64,000 bases of DNA from contig JABFXY010000028.1 of the NCBI GenBank assembly GCA_013361525.1, positions 1-64,000 on the forward strand. The letters are read 5' to 3'. This document shows, one piece after another, positions 8,996 to 17,406 of this stretch. This DNA comes from Polyangiaceae bacterium (GTDB lineage: Bacteria > Myxococcota_A > Polyangia > Polyangiales > Polyangiaceae). The translations under genes and the position numbers were made by a program. Each line of letters starts with the position of its first letter. Within the stretch, counting starts at the first letter, position 1. The notes under the pieces were generated by a model. That model made no database searches, had not been told where the DNA came from, and was given only the letters and a program-made list of their open reading frames with translations.

Positions 8996-10219
8996 ATGGG
9001 CGAGCCGGCAACCTCTTCGCGCGTGTTAGCCATGGCACAAGGCATCGATCGCTCCCCGCGAGCCATCCTCGACGAGCTCACGACGCACCCCCACGGGGCC
9101 GCGCTGGCCGAGCTGGTTCACATGCTCGGCGTCAGCGCGTTCGATGAGCGTCGTTCGGTGCTCGATCACGGGCTCGACGAAGCGACGTCCCGCGTCGGCG
9201 TAGACGAGGTCGCGGCCGAGACATCGTTCGGCAACGTGCTCCGCGCGCTCCGCAAGCGAGACGCGGCAACCGCCGAAGAGCGCACCCTCCTCGGCGCGCT
9301 GATCGCGAAGGGTGTCGCCGGCTCTGCGCCGTCGACCCCTGACGCGCAGCGCCGCGTCGCCGAGGCGCTCGCGTGGCTGTCGAGCCACACGGTCGCCGAT
9401 CCGCTCGCGTGTGTGGATGCGGCGCTCGCCGACGGCTTCGTGAAGGATGGTTTGTACGAAGCGCTCGGTGCGCTCGTGCGTGAGCACGTCGAGGGACGGC
9501 ACGGCTCCGTCGATCGCCCGTCGGCGCTGCTCGCGTCGATCGCGATCGGCCGGTCGAACGCCGACGGCGCTGCGCGCGTGCGCGGTGAGCTCGCCGTCAC
9601 CGTGCAGGACACGACGATCGTCGCGCTCGTCGGGCCGGCCACCGCGCGCGGGCCCGCCTCGCCTCAGCTCGTCGTCTCGGGTGAAGAGACGGCCGCGCCG
9701 CGCGGGTCTCTCGCGACGCTGCTTCTCACGGTGACGTTCATCCTGCCGCTCCTCGGCCTCGCGAAGCTGTTCGGTCGCTTCGCGCTGCGCCTCCGCCGCC
9801 CCGCGGAGGTCGCCTTCTCGAAAGAAGGCGTGACGGTTCGATCACGCGTCGAGGTCCTCGGCAAGATCGTCCGCGAGCGCGAGACGTTCCTCGCGACCGG
9901 CAATCTGGTCCGCGCCGCGCGAGAGGTTCGTTATCCGCGTCTCGCGACGTACGTCGGCATCACCTGCCTGCTCGTCGGCAGCTACCTCGGGCTTCGCCAC
10001 GTGCTCGACGGCATTCGCGCAGGCTCGCCGGAGTTTCTCGCCCTCGGGATCGGCATCCTCGTTGTGTCGCTCGCGATCGACTACGCGCTGTCGCTTCTGC
10101 CGGCGCGCTCTTCGGATCGTTGCCGCATCGTGCTCGAGCCGCGCCGCGGAAGGGTCGTCGCCGTCGCGCAGGTCGACAAGACGAAGGCCGAAGCGGCGCT
10201 CCAAACGCTGAAGGCGTAA
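8996..10219 (+). CDS. Integral membrane protein, unknown function
   Basis: 407 residues; ATG 9032 (MAQGIDRSPRAI) is an equally good start. The N-terminal 230 residues are soluble and helical. Three hydrophobic segments follow: LATLLLTVTFILPLLGLAKL (about 240-260), a pair near YVGITCLLVGSYLGLRHVL (about 320-340), and LALGIGILVVSLAIDYALSL (about 350-370). Between them lies a cytoplasmic-looking beta-rich piece, and the C-terminus is basic. No catalytic motif or recognised domain was seen. Its position directly after the TonB-like gene suggests a shared envelope role, which is inference only. Confidence 0.6.
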   Translation: MGEPATSSRVLAMAQGIDRSPRAILDELTTHPHGAALAELVHMLGVSAFDERRSVLDHGLDEATSRVGVDEVAAETSFGNVLRALRKRDAATAEERTLLGALIAKGVAGSAPSTPDAQRRVAEALAWLSSHTVADPLACVDAALADGFVKDGLYEALGALVREHVEGRHGSVDRPSALLASIAIGRSNADGAARVRGELAVTVQDTTIVALVGPATARGPASPQLVVSGEETAAPRGSLATLLLTVTFILPLLGLAKLFGRFALRLRRPAEVAFSKEGVTVRSRVEVLGKIVRERETFLATGNLVRAAREVRYPRLATYVGITCLLVGSYLGLRHVLDGIRAGSPEFLALGIGILVVSLAIDYALSLLPARSSDRCRIVLEPRRGRVVAVAQVDKTKAEAALQTLKA

Positions 10220-10340
10220 CGTTCGCGCGACGCCACAAAGCGCACAATCTGATCGCACCGAGTGATCGAGCGCCTTCATCGCAAAGCTACCTCCGCGTTG
10301 AAGGACGCGACGTTCTCCAGCCGCGCTGCTTGATGCGACG

Positions 10341-12695
10341 ATGTCTGCGGGCCTACCAGGCCGCATGCTTCGTCGTCGTTCTTTGCATCGCTTGGTCTTG
10401 GGCTCGACCTTCGCGCTCGCGGCGCTCGTCACGTCGCCGGCCTCGGCCGAGGACGTCTGGAGCTCGCCGTATCCCGGCATGTCGTTGCTCCATAGGACGA
10501 CGCCGGATCCGAACCACGTCTACGTGTTGTTCACCGACCTCTGCGCACCGGGCGTTTCGATCCGCGCGACGACGAGCGACGAGCGACAACAGCGCACGTC
10601 GACGTGGGCGGGCGCCCGCGACGTCGAGGCTGCGTTCAACGGCGATCTCTTCAGCTACGGCAGCTACGCGACGTTCGGCGTCGCGATGGGCAACGGCGGG
10701 ATCTGGCCCGACACGTCGGACGACGACGAGAAAGGCTTCGTCGCGTTCGGTCGCAACCTCACCTACTACTCGCGCCCGTGGGGCGTCATCGAAGGCATCC
10801 CGGCGGGCGCCACCGAAGCGGTGTCGGGTCTCCGCCCGATGATCTTCGACGGCGTGATGCGGAACCTCGACGACTGCGACAGCATCGAGTGCGAGCTTCA
10901 CCCGCGCACCGCCATGGGCCTGACCCGCGACAAGCGCACGCTGATCTTGCTCGCCGTCGATGGTCGTCAGGGTGACTCGATCGGCTTCACCGACAAGCAA
11001 ACTGCGCTCACCATGCAGGAGTTCGGCGCGTGGAACGCGTTCAACTTGGATGGCGGCGGCTCCACGACAGCGTGGATCAAGGGGCAAGGGATCATCAACG
11101 ATCCGTCCGATGACGCGGGAGAGCGCGTCGTCGCGAACCACATCGGCATCCACGCCGACGGCATCGAGCTCGGGGCGCCGATGGCCTGCAACGAAGACCC
11201 CATCGAAGAGCTGCTGAACGATGCGCACGAGCTCGACGGGCTCGGCTCGACGGACATCGATGCAGACGGCAAGAGCGACGTCTGCATTCGTTCGTCGGCG
11301 GACCTGAGCTGCCATGCGAGCGGTGACGGCGGCTTCGGTGATCCGATCGTCGTCGCCGAGCTCTCGGACGCGGCCGGTTGGGCGGAGCCCGACAACTACA
11401 CGACGCTGCGAATGGGCGACATCACCGGTGACGGTCGCGCGGACGCATGCATCCGCGCGAACGCCGGCATCATCTGCTTCGTCGCGACGGACGGCGGCTT
11501 CGGGCCCGAGGTGGCGGGGCCGCCGCTCTCCGACGAAGCCGGATGGGCCGACCCCGGGCACTACACGACGCTCCGGATGGCGGACGTGACGGGGGACGGG
11601 CTCGACGACCTCTGCGGCCGCGGGCCGGAAGGGTTTTCGTGTTGGCCGTCGAAGGGAGACGGAAGCTTCGGCGACGAGATCCCGCTGCTTCGCGAAGATG
11701 GTGAGCGCGAGATGGCCGACGCCTGGGGGTGGAACGCGCCGCAGCATTACGGGACGCTCCGCATGGGTGATCTCGACTTCGACGGCAAAGCCGACGTCTG
11801 CGCGCGCGCCGTCGACGGCGTCTACTGCTGGAGGTCGCTCGGCGACGGCTTCTCCCCTGCCATCACCGGCCCGTCGTGGCGCGACGATCAAGGCTGGGGC
11901 AACGCCCGCTACTGGAGCACCATCCGCATGGCGGACATCGACGGCGACGGCGCGGTCGAGCTCTGCGCTCGATCGTCGGCGTCGTTCTTCTGCCAGCGCT
12001 TCGACGGCGTCGGCTTCGGCCCCGAGCTCGCCGGCCCGCCGCTGTCCGACGCGAACGGCTGGGACGATCAAGCGAACTACCTGACCCTGCGAATGGGCGA
12101 CGTGGACGGCGACGGGAAGGCCGACGTGTGCGGCCGCTCCAACACGAGCTTCATGTGCTGGGCGTCGACCGGCGAAGGCTTCAGTGAAGAGATCCCCGGT
12201 CCCGAGCTCAGCGATCTCCACGGCTGGTACGGCCACCGCTACTTTCGCACCATCCGCCTCGTCGACGTCGACGGCGACGGGAAGAGCGACGTCTGCGCGC
12301 GAGGAGGCGCAGGGCTCGATTGCTGGCTCTCCGACGGCGCGGGCTTTCCCACCTACGTCGCCGGTCCGGCGTGGGCCGACGCGCAAGGGTGGGGCTCGCC
12401 CCAGTACTACATGACGTTCCGCGCTTCGGGCCCTCCGCCGCGTCACCCGTCGGACGGTGGTGGAGGCGGTGGCGGTGGTGAGGGAGGCTCGAACGGCGCG
12501 GGCGGTGGTCCCAGTGGCTCGGGTGGCAACGGGAGCGACGCGGGCGAAACCGATGGCGGCTCGGGCGACGGATGCGGTTGTCGCACGACCGACGAAGACC
12601 GCGGCGCGCGCGGTCTCGTCGCGCTCGGCGCAGTCGCAGCCGCGCTCGTTGCGGCTCGAAGCAGGCGCAGAACGGGCACGCATCCTCGACGCTGA
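10341..12695 (+). CDS. Phosphodiester glycosidase/FG-GAP repeat protein with MYXO-CTERM
   Basis: 784 residues, surface-exported. A signal peptide covers about residues 1-36 (ends SPASA-ED). Residues about 70-275 match the phosphodiester glycosidase (NAGPA/DUF2233) domain, with RTAMGLTRDKRTLILLAVDG and the signature FNLDGGGSTT. Then come about eight FG-GAP/VCBS-type repeats of some 50 residues (YTTLRMGDITGDGRADAC style) carrying Asp-rich calcium-loop motifs, likely a beta-propeller. A Gly/Ser linker (about 705-755) leads to a MYXO-CTERM tail: GCGC, a hydrophobic helix (LVALGAVAAALVAA) and RSRRR. That tail directs sorting and surface anchoring in myxobacteria. The glycosidase-propeller combination suggests extracellular glycan processing; the substrate is unknown. 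Confidence 0.88.
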   Translation: MSAGLPGRMLRRRSLHRLVLGSTFALAALVTSPASAEDVWSSPYPGMSLLHRTTPDPNHVYVLFTDLCAPGVSIRATTSDERQQRTSTWAGARDVEAAFNGDLFSYGSYATFGVAMGNGGIWPDTSDDDEKGFVAFGRNLTYYSRPWGVIEGIPAGATEAVSGLRPMIFDGVMRNLDDCDSIECELHPRTAMGLTRDKRTLILLAVDGRQGDSIGFTDKQTALTMQEFGAWNAFNLDGGGSTTAWIKGQGIINDPSDDAGERVVANHIGIHADGIELGAPMACNEDPIEELLNDAHELDGLGSTDIDADGKSDVCIRSSADLSCHASGDGGFGDPIVVAELSDAAGWAEPDNYTTLRMGDITGDGRADACIRANAGIICFVATDGGFGPEVAGPPLSDEAGWADPGHYTTLRMADVTGDGLDDLCGRGPEGFSCWPSKGDGSFGDEIPLLREDGEREMADAWGWNAPQHYGTLRMGDLDFDGKADVCARAVDGVYCWRSLGDGFSPAITGPSWRDDQGWGNARYWSTIRMADIDGDGAVELCARSSASFFCQRFDGVGFGPELAGPPLSDANGWDDQANYLTLRMGDVDGDGKADVCGRSNTSFMCWASTGEGFSEEIPGPELSDLHGWYGHRYFRTIRLVDVDGDGKSDVCARGGAGLDCWLSDGAGFPTYVAGPAWADAQGWGSPQYYMTFRASGPPPRHPSDGGGGGGGGEGGSNGAGGGPSGSGGNGSDAGETDGGSGDGCGCRTTDEDRGARGLVALGAVAAALVAARSRRRTGTHPRR

Positions 12696-12767
12696 CGATC
12701 ATGCAACGCGGCGGGATCGACGCGCGAAATTTGGCCGAAGCACGCGCGCTCCGTTACCCGTCGCGCC

Positions 12768-13031
12768 ATGACGAAAGCGGAGTCCATCGCGGAGCTGCGT
12801 CGCGCTCTCCGCAACATGCTCACCCTCATGAACGAGGGGTCGACGTTCCCGAAGCTGTCTCGTGCACAGGGGTACGTCGACGGTTACATGCGCGCACTTC
12901 TCGACGGCAACCTAGCCTCCCAAAAGGAGCTGCTAGCGATCGTCGCCGAGGAGCGAGCGAAGCTGAACGGTCCGGCGAGCGCCGACGTCGAGACCGAAGA
13001 TCGATTCGCGTTCGTTCGAGCGAGCGCTTGA
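12768..13031 (+). CDS. Small conserved hypothetical protein
   Basis: 87 residues, helical, with no signal or membrane segment. The core reads LRNMLTLMNEGSTF, then KLSRAQGYVDGYMRALLDG, which has the feel of a small conserved myxobacterial protein, but I cannot name a family. It lies in the same direction between the surface protein and the thioredoxin-like gene, with its own intergenic gaps on both sides. Confidence 0.6.
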   Translation: MTKAESIAELRRALRNMLTLMNEGSTFPKLSRAQGYVDGYMRALLDGNLASQKELLAIVAEERAKLNGPASADVETEDRFAFVRASA

Positions 13032-13156
13032 TCGAACGGACGTCGGACGCGGGTCGCGTCGTGTGCGCGACCCGCGCGTGCACGTCTTCGGAACGAGCGA
13101 AATTGCCACGGCGAAGCGAGCCACGCGGCGTCGTTGACCTCTGATACGCTGGGCCG

Positions 13157-13861
13157 ATGCGGTCCGCGATCGAATCGATCTCGCTCGAGCCCGACGCTCG
13201 ATCGAGCCCGTTTCGCTCTCGGGTGGCGCGGCGCATATCGAAGGCGTCGAGGTGGTGGATCGCGGGGGGCGTCGCGCTGTGGGGATCGGCGGTGCTGGGG
13301 GGCATGGGCGTGCTGTGGGCTTACTCCGAGGCGCCCGGCGCTTCCGCGGACGCACCGTCTCGCTTGCCCGGCGGCATCGATGCGCTTCGCGCAAACGCCG
13401 ACGACAAGCTCTCCTTGATCATGCTCGTGCACCCGCAATGCCCGTGCTCGCGCGCGAGCATCGCGGAGCTTTCGCGCGTCATGGGCAAGGTCGGTGACCG
13501 CGTTCACGCGCGGGTGTTTTTCCTGCGGCCGGAGGGCGAGGCCGAGGGGTGGGAAGTGAGCGATCTCTGGAAGAGCGCCGAGGCAATCCCGGGCGTCGTC
13601 GTGACGAGCGATCCCAACGGCGAAAAGGCTGCTGCGTTCGGCGCGAAGACCTCGGGGCAAGTCGTGCTCTACGACGCGGAGGGGGAGCTGTTGTTCGAGG
13701 GGGGCATCACGAGCGCGCGGGGACACGAGGGCGACAACGACGGCGAGTCGCGGATCGTTTCGCTTGCCCGTGAGAAGGCGCACGCATCGGGCGAAGGCGC
13801 CGTTCATCGATCGCCGGTCTTCGGCTGTGGGCTCTTCGAAGAACCGAGGGCGGAGCGATGA
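13157..13861 (+). CDS. RedB-like thioredoxin-fold membrane protein
   Basis: 234 residues. One transmembrane anchor (WWIAGGVALWGSAVLGGMGVLW, about residues 32-55) leaves a periplasmic thioredoxin-like domain. This has HPQCPCSRASIAEL (a CPC-type motif where thioredoxins have CxxC) and a later GxVVLYDAEGELLFEGG strand pattern. The C-terminus carries a further Cys (FGCGLFEEP). RedB-type proteins of this kind occur next to two-component genes in several phyla. Here the stop overlaps the start of the histidine kinase (ATGA at 13858), so the two are translationally coupled. A role as an extracytoplasmic redox sensor or partner for the kinase is inferred. Confidence 0.72.
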   Translation: MRSAIESISLEPDARSSPFRSRVARRISKASRWWIAGGVALWGSAVLGGMGVLWAYSEAPGASADAPSRLPGGIDALRANADDKLSLIMLVHPQCPCSRASIAELSRVMGKVGDRVHARVFFLRPEGEAEGWEVSDLWKSAEAIPGVVVTSDPNGEKAAAFGAKTSGQVVLYDAEGELLFEGGITSARGHEGDNDGESRIVSLAREKAHASGEGAVHRSPVFGCGLFEEPRAER

Positions 13862-15207
13862 GCGAGCCGACACAGACCGTCGCCGACCGCGCCGCGGTCA
13901 TCCACGACAAGCTCCTCGACCGCATCCACCGCCGCGCGAGCCACGTCTTCGCGGTGCTGATGGTGGTGCAGTGGATCTGCGGCATCGTCGTGAGCCTCGT
14001 CCTTTCGCCGCGTGCGTGGGAGGGGAAGGTTCAGTCGACGCACATCCACGTGTACGCGGCGATCTTCCTCGGCGCCGCGATCAGCAGCCTCCCGATCGCG
14101 CTCGCGGTGACACGCCCGGCGTGGGTGGTCACGCGGCACGTCGTCGCGGTCGCACAGATCCTCTGGTCCGCTCTTTTGATTCATCTCACCGGCGGCCGCA
14201 TCGAGACGCATTTCCACGTCTTCGGATCGCTCGCGTTCCTCGCGTTCCTCTACCGCGACTGGCGCATCCTGATCGGCCCCACGCTCGGCGTCGCCGCCGA
14301 TCACTTCATCCGCGGCGTCTTCTGGCCGGAGTCGGTGTACGGCACACCCAACGCGTCGCTCCTCCGGTTCGCGGAGCACGCCTTCTGGGTCGTGTTCGAG
14401 GACGCGGTGCTGATCGTCGCGTGCATCGACTCGAGCCGCGAGCTGCGCGACGGCGCGCGTCGGCGCGCGGAGCTCGAAGCCCTCGCAGCCAGCGTCGGAC
14501 ACGAGCTGCGTAACCCGCTCGCGTCGATCCGCAGCGCGACCAACTACCTCACGAAGAAGCTCGGTGCAGGCAAAGATCTGGATCCGAAGGTCGCCGGCAT
14601 GCTCGCGGTCATCGATCGCGAGGTCGAACGAGGCGGGCGCATCATCGCCGATTTGATGCGGTACGCCCGCGCGCGGCCGCCCGTCGCGGAGCCGTGCCCG
14701 CTCCGGCAGCTGGTCGACGAAGCGGTCGCGTCGGTGCCGCACGACGGCATCGCGATCGAAAACCACGTACCCGAGGACATTCCGCTGCTGAGCGTCGATC
14801 GACCGCAGTTCCGGGACGTCATCGTGCACTTGCTCCGCAACGGTGTCGAGGCAACGAGCCGCCAGCAGCCCGCGCACGCCACCAATGGCACTGGCAACGG
14901 TAACGGCACCGGCAATGCTCCCGCGACGAACGGAGCGAAGGGGCGGGTCGTCGTGACCGCGCATGGCGGCGGTCGATCGCCGTGGATCCTCAAGGTCATC
15001 GACGACGGCATCGGCATCCCGGCGCAGAGTTTGCCCAACATCTTCGATCCGCTGTTCACCACGAAGACGACGGGGACGGGCCTCGGGCTCGCCATCGTCG
15101 ACCACGTCGTTCGCGCGCATCGTGGGCGCGTCGCCGTCGAGTCCTTCGAGGGCAAGGGAACCACCATCACCGTCGAGCTCCCTGCGATCGAGGCAGGGCC
15201 ATCATAG
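13858..15207 (+). CDS. Membrane-bound sensor histidine kinase
   Basis: 449 residues. The N-terminal 200 residues hold about five to six hydrophobic segments with His-rich turns (RIETHFHVFGS, STHIHVYAA) that could bind metal or haem. The HisKA box is ASVGHELRNPLASIRS (phospho-accepting His in GHELRNP). The ATPase domain has the N box LLRNGVEAT, G1 DDGIGIP and G2 GTGLGLAI. A Thr/Asn/Gly-rich low-complexity stretch (ATNGTGNGNGTGN) is inserted in the ATPase domain between N and G1 boxes. The gene overlaps the thioredoxin-like gene by 4 bp and is followed after 13 bp by its presumed response regulator. Confidence 0.9.
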   Translation: MSEPTQTVADRAAVIHDKLLDRIHRRASHVFAVLMVVQWICGIVVSLVLSPRAWEGKVQSTHIHVYAAIFLGAAISSLPIALAVTRPAWVVTRHVVAVAQILWSALLIHLTGGRIETHFHVFGSLAFLAFLYRDWRILIGPTLGVAADHFIRGVFWPESVYGTPNASLLRFAEHAFWVVFEDAVLIVACIDSSRELRDGARRRAELEALAASVGHELRNPLASIRSATNYLTKKLGAGKDLDPKVAGMLAVIDREVERGGRIIADLMRYARARPPVAEPCPLRQLVDEAVASVPHDGIAIENHVPEDIPLLSVDRPQFRDVIVHLLRNGVEATSRQQPAHATNGTGNGNGTGNAPATNGAKGRVVVTAHGGGRSPWILKVIDDGIGIPAQSLPNIFDPLFTTKTTGTGLGLAIVDHVVRAHRGRVAVESFEGKGTTITVELPAIEAGPS

Positions 15208-15220
15208 AGGGGTCGGATCC

Positions 15221-15946
15221 ATGCGATTGTTGGTGGTCGATGACGAGGCGGCGCTGCTGTTCACGCTTGGTGCGACGCTCGAGCTGGAGGGCATCGAGGT
15301 CGAGATGGCCGAGAGCGGCACCGAGGCACTGCGCCGTCTGCGCGAGACGAAGTTCGACGTCCTGCTGACCGATATCCGCATGCCGGAGATGAGCGGTCTC
15401 GAGCTCTTTCGACAGGTCCGCGCGATCGCGCCCGAGCTGCCGGTCGTGATGATGACCGCGTTCGCGCTCGAGACCGTCGTGGACGACGCGATCGGGGAAG
15501 GGATCTACACCGTCGTCTCGAAGCCGTTCGATGTCGACCACGTCGTCGAGATCCTTCGCCGCTCGTCGATGCGCCCCTACGTCCTCGTGGTCGACGCCCA
15601 CGCATCCGAAGCCGACGAGGTGTCCGCGAAGCTCGCGGCCGCGGGGCTGCGCACGACGTCCGCCTACGACGGAGGCTCGGCTGCACAGAAGCTCGAGAGC
15701 GGCCCGATCGACATTTGTGTGGCGAGCCCGACCATCCCCGAAGGAACGAAGCTCCTCGAGGGCGTGCGCAAGTCGTCCGGGCTCGTGGCCCTTATCGCCG
15801 TCGCCGACAAAGGTGCGGGTGGGGCGGCGAGCCCACAAGGCGCGACCGCTGCGTCGGTTGCGTCGGGTTGGATCAAGAAGCCGGTCTCGGTGCGCGAGCT
15901 TTTGCCGATCATCGCGCGTGTGCGCGGGCGCGCAGCCGCGCACTGA
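15221..15946 (+). CDS. Response regulator with second degenerate receiver
   Basis: 241 residues from ATG 15221, preceded by GAGGGG. The first receiver domain (residues 1-120) has the acidic pair VVDDE, the phosphorylation site in LLTDIRMPEM, the Thr in MMTAF and the Lys in VSKPFD. The second half (about 125-240) is receiver-like (YVLVVDAHASEAD; WIKKPVSV near the end). Its acceptor position reads CVASPTIPEG, with Ser instead of Asp, so it should not be phosphorylated. There is no DNA-binding output domain, so signalling probably goes through protein contacts. It is the natural partner of the kinase 13 bp upstream. Confidence 0.87.
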   Translation: MRLLVVDDEAALLFTLGATLELEGIEVEMAESGTEALRRLRETKFDVLLTDIRMPEMSGLELFRQVRAIAPELPVVMMTAFALETVVDDAIGEGIYTVVSKPFDVDHVVEILRRSSMRPYVLVVDAHASEADEVSAKLAAAGLRTTSAYDGGSAAQKLESGPIDICVASPTIPEGTKLLEGVRKSSGLVALIAVADKGAGGAASPQGATAASVASGWIKKPVSVRELLPIIARVRGRAAAH

Positions 15947-16024
15947 CGTCACAGCGCAGTCGATCAGCATCCATCGAACCTCCGCGACGCCTTCGCCGCG
16001 CGCGCTACGCTGTGGATCGATAGG

Positions 16025-16420
16025 ATGCGTCGAGAAGAGCGCGGCGATCAGGGGCAAACGGCGCTGAGTGTCGACGGCGACGTGCTCGAGATCCAGCTTC
16101 TCGGATACATGACAGGGACCGCTCTCGATACCTGCATCTCGCAGGTTCGTGCTCTCGGTTCGCGCACCGATCTGCGGTTCGCCTACTTCGACGCGACGCC
16201 GATGACGGGCTTCTCACCCGACGTCGCTCGGCCCGGCAACACATTGCTCGACGTGCTCCGATCGCAGCTCGGGATCAGGTTCTGTCTCGCGTGCAGCGAC
16301 TCCACGGCGGTGCGGATGATGGGCCAGACGATCGCATTCGCCGCGCGGATGCCGCTGCGCTTCGTGTCTTCGCGCACGGAAGCGCACCGCATCTTCGAAC
16401 AGAGGCGCGCAGGCAGCTGA
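16025..16420 (+). CDS. STAS/SpoIIAA-like small protein
   Basis: 131 residues without signal or membrane segments. The alternating beta/alpha pattern (ALSVDGDVLEIQLLGYMTG, then LRFAYFDATPMTGFSPD, and a final LRFVSSRTEAHRIFEQ) fits a SpoIIAA/STAS-like fold, often used as a regulatory switch in signalling systems. The fold call rests on pattern only. It lies 78 bp after the response regulator in the same direction and could belong to that unit. Confidence 0.55.
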   Translation: MRREERGDQGQTALSVDGDVLEIQLLGYMTGTALDTCISQVRALGSRTDLRFAYFDATPMTGFSPDVARPGNTLLDVLRSQLGIRFCLACSDSTAVRMMGQTIAFAARMPLRFVSSRTEAHRIFEQRRAGS

Positions 16421-16457
16421 CCTCCCGGCCGCGCCCGCGCCGTGTAAGCTCGCGGCC

Positions 16458-16940
16458 GTGGCGGCGCCGTTCGCGAACATCCTGCACCAGGAGACCATTC
16501 GGCGGCTGTCGTCCGATCGCTCCTTCGAGCGCGGCCGCGCCTACTTCGAGGAGGGGCGCATTCGCGGGCTGATCTCGAGCAAAGGGTCGATCCGCGCGAG
16601 CGTGATGGGCGCGTCCGACTACGCCGTGCGCATCTGGGTCCACGAGGAGAGCCTCGCGTACGCGTGCACGTGCCCCCAGGGGCAAGAGAAGGCGTTTTGC
16701 AAACACGCGGTCGCGCTCGGGCTCGCGTGGCTGGCGAAGTCGGCGCTGCCCAAGCCGTCGGCCGCCGTGGTCACGACGACCCCGCTGCCGCTCACCAAGG
16801 CGGGGTCGTCGCGCGAGCGATCGCTGCGACGAGCGCTCGAGGGCAAGAGCCGCGAGCAGCTCGTCGATCTGATCTGCGCGCTCGCAGCGGTGGACGAGAC
16901 GCTGCGCGACAGGATCCTCGCGTGGTCCGACGGTCACTGA
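16458..16940 (+). CDS. SWIM zinc-finger protein
   Basis: 160 residues, GTG start at 16458. It contains a clear SWIM motif: Cys-x-Cys followed by Cys-x-His (ACTCPQGQEKAFCKHAVAL, about residues 72-91), which binds zinc and usually contacts DNA or protein. The N-terminal part (SFERGRAYFEEGRIRG) is the usual lead-in of bacterial SWIM proteins. The C-terminal region (LRRALEGKSREQLVDLICALAA) is helical and also seen in that family. Its stop overlaps the stop of the convergent lipoprotein gene by 7 bp. Confidence 0.8.
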   Translation: MAAPFANILHQETIRRLSSDRSFERGRAYFEEGRIRGLISSKGSIRASVMGASDYAVRIWVHEESLAYACTCPQGQEKAFCKHAVALGLAWLAKSALPKPSAAVVTTTPLPLTKAGSSRERSLRRALEGKSREQLVDLICALAAVDETLRDRILAWSDGH

Positions 16941-17281
16941 GAGCGATCGGCGAGGGCGCAAGCTTCGAGACCGACCTCGTGCTGCGCGTCACGCAGCAAA
17001 CAGGCGCGGTCTTCGCCGAACTTCACGCTGAGCAGCGTGCGTAGGTAGATGCCGTCGGGGTTGTCGACGGCCTGGTCGAGGTACGTGAAGCGCTTCGGGT
17101 CGGCGAGCTCGTCGGGCTCGTCTGCTTCGAGCGCGGCGAGGTGGTCGACGTCGCACATGACCTTCACGGCCTGCTTGTAGGTCTGGCCGGAGGGACCGGG
17201 ACCACTCGGCTCGTTCGTGACGGTGTACTTCCAAGGGGAGCAACCAACGGCGAGGACGGCGAGGAGGGCGAGTCGGCGCAT
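16934..17281 (-). CDS. Small lipoprotein, unknown function
   Basis: 115 residues from ATG 17281 (MRRLALLAVLAVGCSPW). A short lipoprotein signal ends at lipobox AVGC. The mature part has two further Cys (VMCDVDHL and RACLL) that could pair, and an acidic middle. No family was recognised. It diverges from the YcaQ-like gene and is convergent with the SWIM gene. Confidence 0.65.
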   Translation of the reverse strand: MRRLALLAVLAVGCSPWKYTVTNEPSGPGPSGQTYKQAVKVMCDVDHLAALEADEPDELADPKRFTYLDQAVDNPDGIYLRTLLSVKFGEDRACLLRDAQHEVGLEACALADRSQ

Positions 17282-17406
17282 GGGGCTTTTTACACGCTCG
17301 CTTCGGTCCACCTTGGCTCGCTCGCGCTTCGTGATTTAGAACCGACGGCATCAAGCGAAGCTCTACCAAGCCGCCGCGTGTCGTCTCTGCCGAAGAGGCG
17401 AGGCGC

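Noticed and set aside
10353..12683. 776-codon minus-strand frame
   Set aside because: Fully antisense to the glycosidase/FG-GAP gene, which has a signal peptide, domains and a MYXO-CTERM tail; the antisense product is Arg/Val/Ala-rich noise.
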